Of a DNA stretch of 64,000 nt, positions 42,727-51,343 are shown in pieces. The first letter of the stretch is position 1. Each line of letters begins with the position of its first letter. Under the pieces are notes generated by a model that did no database searches, was not told the DNA's origin, and worked only from the letters and a program-made list of their open reading frames with translations. The position numbers and the translations under genes were made by a program. This DNA comes from Streptomyces flavotricini (lineage in GTDB: Bacteria > Actinomycetota > Actinomycetes > Streptomycetales > Streptomycetaceae), in assembly GCF_020639365.1 (NCBI RefSeq), contig NZ_JAINUL010000001.1, positions 4,838,879 through 4,902,878 of the forward strand. Reading direction: 5' to 3'.

Positions 42727-43230
42727 TCAGGCGGTGATCTTCGCCGTGAAGGAGTCGAGGTTGGCGCGGGTGCGCTCGATCTTCTCGGCGAGCGTGAGCG
42801 TCTCCTCGTACCGGCCCGCCCGCAGCTTCGGCTGCCGCTTGCCCCGGACGTAGAGGGAGCAGGCGAGGTCGGAGCAGACGTAGACGCCGACGGTGTTGCC
42901 CTCGCGGCCGCGGGCCCCGGCGAGGGGGGCGACCAGGAGGGAGACGCCGGAGGAGGCGTGCCCGGTGAGGCAGATCTGGCAGACGCTGGACTTGAGCGCG
43001 CTGGTGCGGCTCGTGCCCGGGACGCGCAGGGTGATGCCGAGGGGGGCGCCGTCGGCGTCCTGGCGTACGAGGTGGGCCCGCAGCGGCGCGCCGGGGTCGA
43101 CCCAGCCGAGGAAGTCGAGGTCTTCCCAGGGGAGTTCGCTGAAGTCCAGCGGGAGCTTGAGGCGTGCGGCCTCGCCCTTCGTGCAGTTCACGAAGGACGA
43201 ACGGATCTGTTTTTCGGTGAGCGGGTCCAC
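42727..43230 (-). CDS. EF-G-binding-type FBP zinc-finger protein
   Basis: A 167-residue protein with the FBP (treble-clef, FusB-like C-terminal) domain. The four predicted Zn ligands are in 'SSVCQICLTG' and 'VYVCSDLACSLYVRGK'. An N-terminal helical part starts 'MDPLTEKQIRSSFVNCTKG'. FusB-type proteins bind elongation factor G and free it from fusidic acid-stalled ribosomes; many Streptomyces carry uncharacterised relatives. GTG start at 43230 assumed. No linked antibiotic genes are visible. Confidence 0.8.
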   Translation of the reverse strand: MDPLTEKQIRSSFVNCTKGEAARLKLPLDFSELPWEDLDFLGWVDPGAPLRAHLVRQDADGAPLGITLRVPGTSRTSALKSSVCQICLTGHASSGVSLLVAPLAGARGREGNTVGVYVCSDLACSLYVRGKRQPKLRAGRYEETLTLAEKIERTRANLDSFTAKITA

Positions 43231-43297
43231 GTCGGTGGACGGTACGTGGCGATACGGGCCGCTGTCATCCGGTATTCCCGGCCGGGGCCGGAGCCCT

Positions 43298-44362
43298 TCA
43301 GGGTTCGAGGACGACCTTGCCGGTGGTGGCGCGGGTCTCCAGGGCGTGGTGGGCGGCGGCCGCCTCGGCGAGCGGGTAGCGCTGGAGGGCGGGCCGGAGC
43401 CGGCCGGCGGCGGCTTCGGCCAGGGCGCGGGTTTCGAGCAGGCGCAGGGGGTTCTCGCCGCCGGCCCGCCGGAGCATGGCGGGGCCGAGGACGTTCTCGG
43501 TGGTGACGCCGCGGGCGGCGAGGCGGGCGCGGTCGGCGTCGGTGAGCGGGATGGGGCCGCCGGACCAGCCGAAGACGAGGTGGAGGCCGCCCGGGGCGAG
43601 GAGGTCGAGGGCGGCGCGGGCGATGGGGCCGCCGACGGAGTCGAAGAGGACGGTGGCGCCGGCCGGGTGGCGTTCGCGTACGGCCTCGGGCCAGCCGGGG
43701 ACGGTGTAGTCGAGGGCGAGGTGGGCGCCGTTGGCGGCGGCCAGGGCGGTTTTGGCGGGGCCGCCGGCGAGGGCGACGACGGTGGCGCCGGCGTTCAGGG
43801 CGTGCTGGACGAGCAGGGTGCCGATGCCGCCGGCGGCGGCGGGAACGAGGACGGTGGAATCCGGGCCGAGGTCGGCGAACTGCAGGATCCCCAGGGCGGT
43901 GCGGCCGGTGCCGATCATGGCGACGGCCTGGGCCGGGTCGAGGCCGGCCGGTACGGGGTGCAGGCGGTCGGCGTCGGCGACGGCGTACTCGGCGTAGCCG
44001 CCGGGGGCGAAACCGAGGTGGACGACGACCTGGCGGCCGAGCCAGGCGGGGTCGGTGCCGGGGCCGAGGGCGTCGACGGTGCCGGCGACCTCGCGGCCGG
44101 GGACGGTCGGGAGCTCGGGGAGGGCGTGGACGGGGCTCGGCACGCCCTGGCGCAGGGCGGTGTCGAGGAGGTGGACCCCGGCCGCGGCCACGGCGATGCG
44201 GACCTGGCCGGGGGCCGGGACGGGGGTCTCGGTGCGTTCGGGGGTGAGGTTCCCGGCGGGGCCGAAGGCGTGGAGGCGGACGGCGCGCATCGTCCGCGGG
44301 CTCTGCTGAGTCGGCGGGGTCGGCGCGGTCTGCGGGGTCTGCGGGGTCTGCGTGGTGTCCAT
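43298..44362 (-). CDS. Zinc-type alcohol dehydrogenase-like quinone oxidoreductase (MDR)
   Basis: A 354-residue medium-chain reductase. After a Thr/Gln/Pro-rich start ('MDTTQTPQTPQTAPTPPTQQ') the MDR domain begins 'MRAVRLHAFGPAGNL' (an alternative start at 44290). It has 'VPGREVAGTVDALGPGTDP', and the NADPH loop 'VLVPAAAGGIGTLLVQHALN'. Catalytic-Zn Cys/His ligands are absent, as in quinone oxidoreductases (QOR). The N-terminal extension comes from CTGCGGGGT-type tandem repeats in the DNA (about 44311-44355). Divergent from the pentapeptide gene. Confidence 0.82.
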   Translation of the reverse strand: MDTTQTPQTPQTAPTPPTQQSPRTMRAVRLHAFGPAGNLTPERTETPVPAPGQVRIAVAAAGVHLLDTALRQGVPSPVHALPELPTVPGREVAGTVDALGPGTDPAWLGRQVVVHLGFAPGGYAEYAVADADRLHPVPAGLDPAQAVAMIGTGRTALGILQFADLGPDSTVLVPAAAGGIGTLLVQHALNAGATVVALAGGPAKTALAAANGAHLALDYTVPGWPEAVRERHPAGATVLFDSVGGPIARAALDLLAPGGLHLVFGWSGGPIPLTDADRARLAARGVTTENVLGPAMLRRAGGENPLRLLETRALAEAAAGRLRPALQRYPLAEAAAAHHALETRATTGKVVLEP

Positions 44363-44442
44363 GGCGACAGGCTCTGACCTCAAGTGTGGTTGAGGTCAAG
44401 GCCCCGGCGGGCGTTGTCAGTGGGGCGGGGGACGATGGGGGG

Positions 44443-45120
44443 ATGGCGGCCAAGGGACAGCAGCGGGAGACGGTGAAGGCGGCGCGGCGGCCGGAGGTGC
44501 GGCTGCCGGAGCTGAGCGTGTGGGAGGGCGGTGAGCTGGAGCCGGACGGGGACTACGACGGGCTGGAGTTCGCGGACCTGGATCTGGCGGGACAGGAGGG
44601 GATCGGCGCCCGGTTCATGGACTGCGCGCTGCGGCGGTGCGCGCTGGACGAGGCGGGGCTGGCCAAGGCCCGGATCCTGGACTCGGTGCTGGAGGGGGTC
44701 CGGGGGGTCGGGACGGACCTGTCCGGGGCTTCGCTGCGGGACGTGGAGCTGGTGGAGGCGCGGCTCGGCGGCGTGCAGCTGCACGGGGCCGTGCTGGAGC
44801 GGGTGGTGTTCCGCGGCGGCAAGATCGACTACATGAACCTGCGGAAGGCGCGGCTCAAGGACGTGGTCTTCGACGGGTGCGTGCTGGTGGAGGCGGACTT
44901 CGCGGGCGCGGTGCTGGAGCGGGTGGAGTTCCGCGGGTGCGCGCTGCGGGGAGCCGATTTCACGGGGGCGCGGATGGCCGACGTGGATCTGCGGGGGGCC
45001 GCGGAGCTGGACATCGCGCGCGGGGTGGAAGCGCTGTCCGGCGCGGTGATCAGCCCGCCGCAGCTCTTCGACCTGGCCCCGGCCCTGGCGGCCCAGCTGG
45101 GCATCCGCGTGCTCTCGTAG
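44443..45120 (+). CDS. Pentapeptide repeat protein
   Basis: A 225-residue protein from ATG 44443 (GGGGGG ribosome site). About 25 consecutive pentapeptide repeats of the A(D/N)LxX type are visible from residue ~45 to 205 ('LSGASLRDVELVEARLGGV', 'VEADFAGAVLERVEFRGCAL', 'GADFTGARMADVDLRGA'). These fold as a right-handed quadrilateral beta-helix. Some pentapeptide proteins protect DNA gyrase (Qnr, MfpA); this one is not clearly of that group, and its target is unknown. Confidence 0.82.
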   Translation: MAAKGQQRETVKAARRPEVRLPELSVWEGGELEPDGDYDGLEFADLDLAGQEGIGARFMDCALRRCALDEAGLAKARILDSVLEGVRGVGTDLSGASLRDVELVEARLGGVQLHGAVLERVVFRGGKIDYMNLRKARLKDVVFDGCVLVEADFAGAVLERVEFRGCALRGADFTGARMADVDLRGAAELDIARGVEALSGAVISPPQLFDLAPALAAQLGIRVLS

Positions 45121-45174
45121 CCGCCCGGCGGGGGCGCGTCCGGCAGGCGGGCCCGGGCCCGGCCGGGACGCGGC

Positions 45175-45678
45175 CTACGCAGGAACGCGGGGGAAGCGGG
45201 ACTGGAGGGCCCAGATGGTGGGGTTGTCGGCCAGGGCGTCGTGCATGTCGCTCAGGTCCGCGATCACGTCGTGCAGGAAGTCGCGGGCCTCGCGGCGCAG
45301 CAGGCGGTGGCTGAAGGTCAGAGGCTCCTCCTCCGCCGGCATCCAGTCGGCCTCGATGTCCACCCAGCCGAAGCGCCGCTCGAAGAGCATGCGGTCGGTG
45401 GACTCGGTGAAGTCGAGTTCCGCGTACTGGCGGTTGGCCGAGCGGCTGCCGCGCGGGTCCTGGTCGAGCTGCTCGACGATGTCGCACAGCGCCCAGGCGA
45501 AGTCCAGGACGGGCACCCATCCCCAGGCTGTGGACACTTCCCGGTCCTTGACGGTGTCGGCGAGGTAGACGTCCCCGCAGAACAGGTCGTGGCGCAGGGA
45601 GTGGACGTCCGCCGAGCGGTAGTCGGTCTGCGGGGGGTCCGGGAAGCGCCGGGAGAGGGAGTAGCCGATGTCGAGCAC
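45175..45678 (-). CDS. Conserved hypothetical protein
   Basis: A 167-residue protein. I start at the GTG on position 45678 ('VLDIGYSLSRRFPDPPQTDY'), because the longer frame runs through low-complexity sequence and into the peptidase gene. It is acidic, Trp- and Asp-rich ('STAWGWVPVLDFAWALCDIV', 'RRFGWVDIEADWMPAEE'), cytoplasmic, with no known motif. I recall close homologues across Streptomyces but no function. Upstream lies the M4 peptidase gene on the same strand. Confidence 0.65.
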   Translation of the reverse strand: MLDIGYSLSRRFPDPPQTDYRSADVHSLRHDLFCGDVYLADTVKDREVSTAWGWVPVLDFAWALCDIVEQLDQDPRGSRSANRQYAELDFTESTDRMLFERRFGWVDIEADWMPAEEEPLTFSHRLLRREARDFLHDVIADLSDMHDALADNPTIWALQSRFPRVPA

Positions 45679-45760
45679 GTACCCGATGGTGTCACGGTGC
45701 GGCCCGATGGTGTTACCGGTGCGCGGCGGTCCCTGTCCCGGCGGTGGCCGTGCAGCCGCG

Positions 45761-46945
45761 TCAGCGGACGTTGACGGCGGTCCAGGCGGCGGCGACGCGC
45801 CCGTATTCCGCACTGGCGGGCCCGTAGAGGTCGGCGGCGGCCGTGAGGGTGGCGGTGCGGGCGCGGGCGTAGTTGGTGGTGGAGGTCATGGAGGTGGTCA
45901 GGGCCCGGTACCAGATGCGGACGGCCTTGTCCTGGCCGATGCCGAGCAGCTTCGAGCCGTCGTAGGTGGGGGAGTCGTACGCGATCTTGTTGATCTCCTT
46001 GGGGCCGCTGCCCTCGGCGAGCAGGTAGAAGAAGTGCCGGGCGGGCCCGGAGGCGGCGTACGCGTCCAGTGTGCCGATGTCGCGTGACCAGTAGTCGCGG
46101 GAGTGGCCGTCGAGGCTGGGGTGGTCCATGCGGCGCAGGGGGCCGTCGGCGAAGGCGCGCTCGCCGATGAAGTAGTCGCCGACGTCGGTGGTGTTGTCGG
46201 CGAAGAACTCGATCGCGGTGCCGAGGATGTCGGCGGAGCCTTCGCCCAGGCCGCCCGGCTCGCCGGCGGAGCCGAGGCCGGCGGTGGAGGCGATCACGCC
46301 GTGGGTGAGCTCGTGGCCGACGATGTCGAGGGTGGCGAGGGTCTTGCCGGTGACGGGGTCGTCGCCGTAGTTGGCGCAGAAGCAGCTCGGGTCGAAGAAG
46401 GCGTTGGGGTAGTTGCTGCCGTAGTGCACGCGCGAGGTGACGCCGGTGCCGTCGCCGCGGATGCCGTTGCGGCCGAGGACGCCCTTGTAGAAGTCCCAGG
46501 TGACGGCGGTGGCGTAGTGGGCGTCCACGCCCGCGGACTGGCGGTTGGCGGGGGTGCCGGTGCCGCCCCAGTCGTTGTCGGGGTCGGTGAAGAGGGTGCC
46601 GCCGCCGGTCTGGTCCATGGCGTCGAGGGTGCGCTGGTTGCCGCGGCCGGGGTCGCGGAGCTGGTAGGCGCTGCCGGTGAAGTAGGTGCCGAGGGGGACG
46701 GTGCCGGCGTGCTGGCTGTGGCCCGTGCCGGCGGCGGCGCCGGGGCCGGGTCCGATGCCCGTCCCGACGCCGGCTCCGATGCCGGTTCCGGTTCCCGCCG
46801 CGATCGCGGCGGCGGTGCCGGCGGCGGCGTACGGGGTCTCGGCCGCGGCCGTCGCCGGGGCCGTCACCGCCGTGGCCGTCAGGGCGGCGGCCGTCCCGAG
46901 GAGGACGGCGAGGCGGGTGCGGCGAGAGGACGTGGGGTGGGTCAC
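45761..46945 (-). CDS. Secreted M4 (thermolysin-family) metallopeptidase without the usual prodomain
   Basis: A 394-residue secreted protease from a GTG at 46945 with an AAGGAG ribosome site. A signal peptide (about 1-36) is followed by only ~45 residues of Ala/Gly/Thr repeats, then the catalytic domain from about residue 80. HELTH at 211-215 holds the Zn ligands and general base; the third ligand Glu235 is in 'GLGEGSADILG'; 'DAHYATAVTWDFYKGVLGRN' and 'RVHYGSNYPNAFFDPSC' are standard M4 segments; 'MDHPSLDGHSRDYWSRDI' carries the catalytic-site region. The FTP and PepSY prodomains that normally chaperone M4 enzymes are missing. Confidence 0.85.
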   Translation of the reverse strand: MTHPTSSRRTRLAVLLGTAAALTATAVTAPATAAAETPYAAAGTAAAIAAGTGTGIGAGVGTGIGPGPGAAAGTGHSQHAGTVPLGTYFTGSAYQLRDPGRGNQRTLDAMDQTGGGTLFTDPDNDWGGTGTPANRQSAGVDAHYATAVTWDFYKGVLGRNGIRGDGTGVTSRVHYGSNYPNAFFDPSCFCANYGDDPVTGKTLATLDIVGHELTHGVIASTAGLGSAGEPGGLGEGSADILGTAIEFFADNTTDVGDYFIGERAFADGPLRRMDHPSLDGHSRDYWSRDIGTLDAYAASGPARHFFYLLAEGSGPKEINKIAYDSPTYDGSKLLGIGQDKAVRIWYRALTTSMTSTTNYARARTATLTAAADLYGPASAEYGRVAAAWTAVNVR

Positions 46946-47154
46946 TCGGGCTCCTTCGCGGTGGCCGGGGTGGCGGCGCGAGAGAGCGTGACAGGGCGGG
47001 GGCCGGCTTTGGCAGGTCTACGACAAGGATTCCCGGGGATCCCGGCACGGTTGTCCGAACACGCCCCGCCCGGTGTCCGGATCCCGCACCGTCGGCGCGG
47101 CTGCGCCCCGCCCCGGCCGTGTCGTGCGGATCACGGCGTGCCCGCCGGAACCCC

Positions 47155-47796
47155 CTACGGCAGCAGGCGCTGCTCCTTGGCCACCGAGACCGCGCCCGCC
47201 CGGGTGTCCACGCCGAGCTTGTCGTAGATGCGGCCCAGGTGGGTCTTGACCGTGGCCTCGCTGATGAACAGGGCCCGGGCGATGTCCCGGTTGCCCAGGC
47301 CCCGCGCCAACTGGCCCAGGATGTCCAGCTCCCGGTCGGTCAGCGTCGGGCGCGAACCCCGCATGTGGGCCATCACGCGGCTGGCCACCGGCGGGGACAG
47401 CGTGGTGCGGCCCGCCGCCGCCGAGTGGATCGCGGCGAACAGCTCCTCCGGACGCTCCGCCTTCAGCAGGTACCCCGTGGCGCCCGCCGCGATGGCCCGG
47501 GTGACGTCCGCGTCCGTGTCGTACGTCGTCAGGACCAGTACGTGCGGGGGCCCGGGCACCGCCGTGATGCGGCGGGTGGCCTCCACCCCGTCGATGCCCT
47601 CGCCCAGCTGGAGGTCCATGAGCACCACGTCCGGGCGCAGCTTCGCCGCCAGGGCCACGGCCTCCTCGCCGCTGCCCGCCTCGCCCAGCACCTCGATGTC
47701 GGGTGCGCTGCCGAGCAGCGCCAGCAGGCCGGCCCGGACCACCGCGTGGTCGTCGCAGAGCAGGATCGTCGTCATCGGGCCGGGTCCGGTCGTCAT
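47155..47796 (-). CDS. senR: NarL-family response regulator (SenR)
   Basis: A 213-residue regulator. The start at 47796 overlaps the kinase stop (ATGA), indicating coupling. The receiver domain has 'CDDHAVVRAGLL', phospho-acceptor Asp61 ('VVLMDLQLGEGIDGVEATRR') and 'VLTTYDTDADV'; the LuxR HTH is at about 145-213 ('LTDRELDILGQLARGLGNRD', 'ISEATVKTHLGRIYDKLGV'). With the adjacent senS and the divergent hbpS, it matches the HbpS-SenS-SenR redox system, in which SenR activates hbpS and antioxidant genes. Confidence 0.87.
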   Translation of the reverse strand: MTTGPGPMTTILLCDDHAVVRAGLLALLGSAPDIEVLGEAGSGEEAVALAAKLRPDVVLMDLQLGEGIDGVEATRRITAVPGPPHVLVLTTYDTDADVTRAIAAGATGYLLKAERPEELFAAIHSAAAGRTTLSPPVASRVMAHMRGSRPTLTDRELDILGQLARGLGNRDIARALFISEATVKTHLGRIYDKLGVDTRAGAVSVAKEQRLLP

Positions 47797-49001
47797 GCGG
47801 GGGGCTCCAGGGGGATGGCCGCGGAGAGGACCGTGCCCTCGCCGGGGGTGGATTCGAGGGTCAGGGTGCCGCCGAGCTGGCGGACGCGGGCGCGCATGGC
47901 CGGGAGCCCGTGACCGCGGTCGCCCGCCGCCTCCCGCGGCTCGGTGAAGCCCGCGCCGTCGTCCGCGACGTCCAGGACCACCTGATCGCCCAGGAAGCTC
48001 AGGGTCAGGGCCGCGGTACGGGCGCGCGCGTGCTCCCGTACGTTGGCCAGCGCGCCCTGCGCGATCCGCAGCAGCGCCGACTGGACCCGGTCCGGGAGCG
48101 GGGCCGGCGCGCCCTCCAGGTGGAAGCGGACCTCGATGTCCGGGCCCGCGTCGAGCGCGCGCAGCGCGTCCGCGAGGCCACCGCCCCCTTCGAGCTCCGG
48201 CGGTGCCAGGTCGTGGACGAGGCGCCGCGCCTCCGCCAGCCCGCGGGCCGCGATGCCGGTGGCGGTGCGCACGTGCGCGCGGGCGGTGGCCGGATCGGTG
48301 TCCCAGGTGCGGTCCGCGGCCTGGAGCAGCATCTGCTGGCTGGACAGGTGCTGGGCGAGCGTGTCGTGGATCTCCATCGACAGCCGCTGCCGCTCGGCGA
48401 GGGTGCCCTCGCGGCGCTCGGTGGCGGCCAGCTCGCGGCGGGTGCGGATCAGGTCGTCGATCAGCGCGCGCTGGGCCCCGGCCTGGCGCTCCATGTGGAC
48501 GAAGACGGCCGTGGCCAGGGCCGCGATCGCCGGCGGGGCCAGCAGCAGGTTCGGGTCGAACTCGCGCGACAGCTTGAGCTGGGCCGCCACCACGAACACC
48601 GTCAGCAGGGCCACCAGGACGATCGCCGCGCGGGGCGGCAGGGTGCGCAGGGCGGTGAAGAAGAGGGGGACGGCGCACCAGGCGAAGCTGGGCGCCAGGA
48701 CGACCAGGACCACCCAGACCGCCACCACCAGCCCGAGCCGCAGCAGCCGGCGCGCGGTGGGCGCGGCCCCGAGCGCGGGGCCGAGTACGTACAGCAGGGC
48801 CAGCGTGATGCTGAGGGCGATGATCCACGGGGTGCTGGGCGAGCCGGGGTGGCGCAGCAGGAAGCGGGCCACCGAGGCGCCGAGGAGCAGGAAGAACGCC
48901 GTGTGCATGACGGCCGCCAGGGTCCGCGTGTCCGCCTTCCCGGGCGTGCCCGCGGCGCCCGCAGCCCCCGGCGCCGGCGGTGGTACGCGGCTCACGTGGC
49001 T
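47793..49001 (-). CDS. senS: Sensor histidine kinase (SenS)
   Basis: A 402-residue NarL-type kinase. The GTG at 49001 is chosen for its GGGAGC ribosome site; 49070 is an alternative ATG. Five or six transmembrane helices (about 25-170) have only short outer loops. A coiled coil leads to HisKA_3 with the phospho-acceptor His ('RQRLSMEIHDTLAQHLSSQQ') and an HATPase domain ('VVLDVADDGAGF', 'RGHGLPAMRARV'). In S. reticuli SenS is controlled by extracellular HbpS. Gene order with divergent hbpS supports the same here. Confidence 0.86.
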   Translation of the reverse strand, partial: SHVSRVPPPAPGAAGAAGTPGKADTRTLAAVMHTAFFLLLGASVARFLLRHPGSPSTPWIIALSITLALLYVLGPALGAAPTARRLLRLGLVVAVWVVLVVLAPSFAWCAVPLFFTALRTLPPRAAIVLVALLTVFVVAAQLKLSREFDPNLLLAPPAIAALATAVFVHMERQAGAQRALIDDLIRTRRELAATERREGTLAERQRLSMEIHDTLAQHLSSQQMLLQAADRTWDTDPATARAHVRTATGIAARGLAEARRLVHDLAPPELEGGGGLADALRALDAGPDIEVRFHLEGAPAPLPDRVQSALLRIAQGALANVREHARARTAALTLSFLGDQVVLDVADDGAGFTEPREAAGDRGHGLPAMRARVRQLGGTLTLESTPGEGTVLSAAIPLEPPA

Positions 49002-49106
49002 CACAGCGGGCTCCCGGTTCGGTTTCTGGCTCCTCCATCGTGCCTGGTCGTACGCGATGGCGCCGACCATCCCAGCCGCAGCCGCACCCCGCCCGCATCC
49101 ACCGAT

Positions 49107-49128
49107 CGGTTGACCCCGGGGTCAACCG
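49107..49128. promoter_or_regulatory. 22-bp perfect palindrome between senS and hbpS
   Basis: Arms CGGTTGACCCC (49107-49117) and its complement (49118-49128) without a spacer. It lies 106 bp upstream of senS and 135 bp before hbpS, in the shared promoter gap. A NarL-type dimer operator for SenR is the most economical reading; another regulator is possible. Confidence 0.6.
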
Positions 49129-49262
49129 GTGCGGCAGCCGTCGCGAGCCGGTACGCGGACGGGTCGGCGCCGGGTGCGGCCCCAGGCTTGGAGCAGAGCA
49201 GGACGAGCCGGCGTACCCGACGGCCGCGACGTACTCAGCCGACGCACCCAGGAGCAGCAGAC

Positions 49263-49829
49263 ATGAACACCCGCACCCGCGTTCTCACCGGTACCGCCCT
49301 CGCCGTCGCGCTCGGCGCCGGGACCTTCGGCGCGGTCAGCGCCAGCGCCGCACAGGCCGAGACCGCCCCCGCCGCGGCTGCCGCCGCCTCCGCGAAGAAG
49401 GACGGCGGGGCGAACGAGAAGAACTTCACCGCCACGACCCACCTCACCGTCGACGCCGCCACCCGCGCCGCCCAGGCCGCGCTGGACGCCGCGCAGAAGG
49501 AGAACCAGAAGGTGACGGTCGCGGTCGTGGACCGCAACGGGAACACCATCGTCACCCTGCGCGGCGACGGCGCGGGCCCGCAGTCCTACGAGTCGGCGCA
49601 GCGCAAGGCCTACACCGCCGTGTCCTGGAACGCCCCGACCTCGGTGCTCGCGGGCCGCCTCGCCCAGACCCCGAACCTGAAGGACATCCCCGGCACCCTC
49701 TTCCTCGGCGGCGGTACCCCGGTGCAGGCCAAGGGCGCCCCGGTCGCCGGCATCGGCGTGGCCGGCGCCCCGTCCGGCGACCTGGACGAGAAGTACGCCA
49801 AGGCCGGCGCCGACTCCCTCGAGAAGTAA
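49263..49829 (+). CDS. hbpS: Secreted heme-binding redox sensor HbpS (GlcG/HbpS family)
   Basis: A 188-residue secreted protein. The signal peptide (about 1-33, 'TGTALAVALGAGTFGAVSAS') is followed by a Lys/Ala linker and the GlcG/HbpS domain (about 55-185: 'TVDAATRAAQAALDAAQKEN', 'VTVAVVDRNGNTIVTLRGDG', 'ESAQRKAYTAVSWNAPTSVL', 'GGGTPVQAKGAPVAGIGVAG'). HbpS octamers bind and degrade heme and, when oxidised, switch on SenS. A GGAGC ribosome site precedes the ATG. It is divergent from senS-senR. Confidence 0.88.
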   Translation: MNTRTRVLTGTALAVALGAGTFGAVSASAAQAETAPAAAAAASAKKDGGANEKNFTATTHLTVDAATRAAQAALDAAQKENQKVTVAVVDRNGNTIVTLRGDGAGPQSYESAQRKAYTAVSWNAPTSVLAGRLAQTPNLKDIPGTLFLGGGTPVQAKGAPVAGIGVAGAPSGDLDEKYAKAGADSLEK

Positions 49830-49871
49830 TCACCCCGAAGTACGACATCGGGCCCGCATAGGATCGGGCGC

Positions 49872-51296
49872 GTGCCCCACCGCCGCGCGCTCTCCCGGCT
49901 CACCGCCGCCGCCCCCGCAGCCGCCGCTGCCGCCCTGCTCGCCCTCACCACGGCGTGTACGGCCGGCACGGTGCAGGGGCGGCCCGGTGCGTCCGGGCTG
50001 CGCGATCCGTACTTCCCCAAGGCGGGCAACGGCGGCTACCAGGTCGAGCACTACGACCTCGACCTCGACTACGACCCCGCCGACGGGGAGTTGAACGCCA
50101 CCGCCGTCATCACCGCCCGCGCGCAGCAGGGCCTCAGCTCCTTCAACCTCGACCTCGCCGGCCTGGAGGTCGAGGACGTCACCGTGCAGGGCGAGGGCGC
50201 CCGGTACAACCGGACCGGCCGGGAGCTGACGGTGCGCCCCGCCAAGGACCTCAAGAAGGGCGAGGTCTTCCGCACGGAGATCGACTACCGCGGCAAGCCG
50301 AAGCCCATCGCGGACGCGGACGGCTCCGAGGAGGGCTGGATCGCCACGGCCGACGGGGCCGTCGGGGTCGGCGAGCCGATCGGGTCGATGGCCTGGTTCC
50401 CCGGTAACCACCACCCCAGCGACAAGGCCACGTACGACATCACCCTGACCGTGCCCAAGGGCTACGAGGCGGTCTCGAACGGCGAGTTGACCTCCCGGAC
50501 CGACACCGCCGACGGGCAGACCGCATTCGTCTGGCACGACCCGGAGCCGATGGCGAGCTATCTGGCCACCGCCGCGATCGGGAAGTTCAAGGTGACCACC
50601 GGCCGGACCCCCTCCGGGGTCGGCCTGTACGAGGCCGTCGCGCCCGCCGAGGCGGCCGCCAGTGCCCCGGCGCTGGCGAAGCTGCCGGAGATCGTGGAGT
50701 GGGGCAGCCGCCGCTTCGGCCCCTACCCCTTCGGCACCGCCGGGGCCATCGTGCTGCCGGCCGAGTCCCTCACGTACGCGCTGGAGACGCAGACCAAACC
50801 CGTCTTCTCCGGCGCGCCCGACGAGAACCTCGTCCTGCACGAGACGGCCCACCAGTGGTTCGGCGACTCGGTGTCGCCGAAGTCCTGGAAGGACATGTGG
50901 CTCAACGAGGGCTTCGCGACCTACGCCGAATGGCTGTGGTCCGAGGACCACGGCGGCACCACCGCCCAGCAGTACTTCGACGCCTTCCTCACGGGCGACA
51001 CCGCGGTGGACAAGGCCGCCGGATCCGACTGGGCCGCCTTCCCGCCCGCCGCCCCGCCCAGCGCCAAGGACATCTCCGAGACCCCGGTGTACGTGCGGGG
51101 CGCGATGGTGCTCCAGCGGATCCGGCAGGAGGTCGGCGACGAGAAGTTCTTCGCCCTGCTGCGCGGCTGGGCCACGGACCACACGTACGGGAACGCGAGC
51201 ACGGCCGACTTCACGGCGTACGCGGAGCGGTCGACGGGGCACGACCTGAAGAAGGTCTGGGACGTCTGGCTGTACGGGGAGGGCCGGCCGAAGTAG
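49872..51296 (+). CDS. M1-family aminopeptidase lipoprotein
   Basis: A 474-residue exported metallopeptidase from GTG 49872. A lipobox-like L-T-T-A-C ends the signal sequence. The beta-saddle N-domain (about 55-255) is followed by the catalytic domain with HETAH at 323-327 ('LVLHETAHQWFGDSV') and the third Zn ligand Glu346 ('WLNEGFATYAEWLW'). In place of the canonical GAMEN exopeptidase motif it has 'ALETQTKPVF', as in a secreted Streptomyces subfamily. It removes N-terminal residues from peptides outside the cell. It starts 43 bp after hbpS. Confidence 0.88.
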   Translation: MPHRRALSRLTAAAPAAAAAALLALTTACTAGTVQGRPGASGLRDPYFPKAGNGGYQVEHYDLDLDYDPADGELNATAVITARAQQGLSSFNLDLAGLEVEDVTVQGEGARYNRTGRELTVRPAKDLKKGEVFRTEIDYRGKPKPIADADGSEEGWIATADGAVGVGEPIGSMAWFPGNHHPSDKATYDITLTVPKGYEAVSNGELTSRTDTADGQTAFVWHDPEPMASYLATAAIGKFKVTTGRTPSGVGLYEAVAPAEAAASAPALAKLPEIVEWGSRRFGPYPFGTAGAIVLPAESLTYALETQTKPVFSGAPDENLVLHETAHQWFGDSVSPKSWKDMWLNEGFATYAEWLWSEDHGGTTAQQYFDAFLTGDTAVDKAAGSDWAAFPPAAPPSAKDISETPVYVRGAMVLQRIRQEVGDEKFFALLRGWATDHTYGNASTADFTAYAERSTGHDLKKVWDVWLYGEGRPK

Positions 51297-51343
51297 CCCG
51301 TACGGCCCGCGCCCGTACGGGCCCGCCCGCCGCGCCCGCGCCC

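Noticed and set aside
47155..49125. 656-residue fusion of response regulator with an upstream frame
   Set aside because: The part before 47796 is an out-of-frame reading of senS; the real genes overlap by ATGA and are separate.
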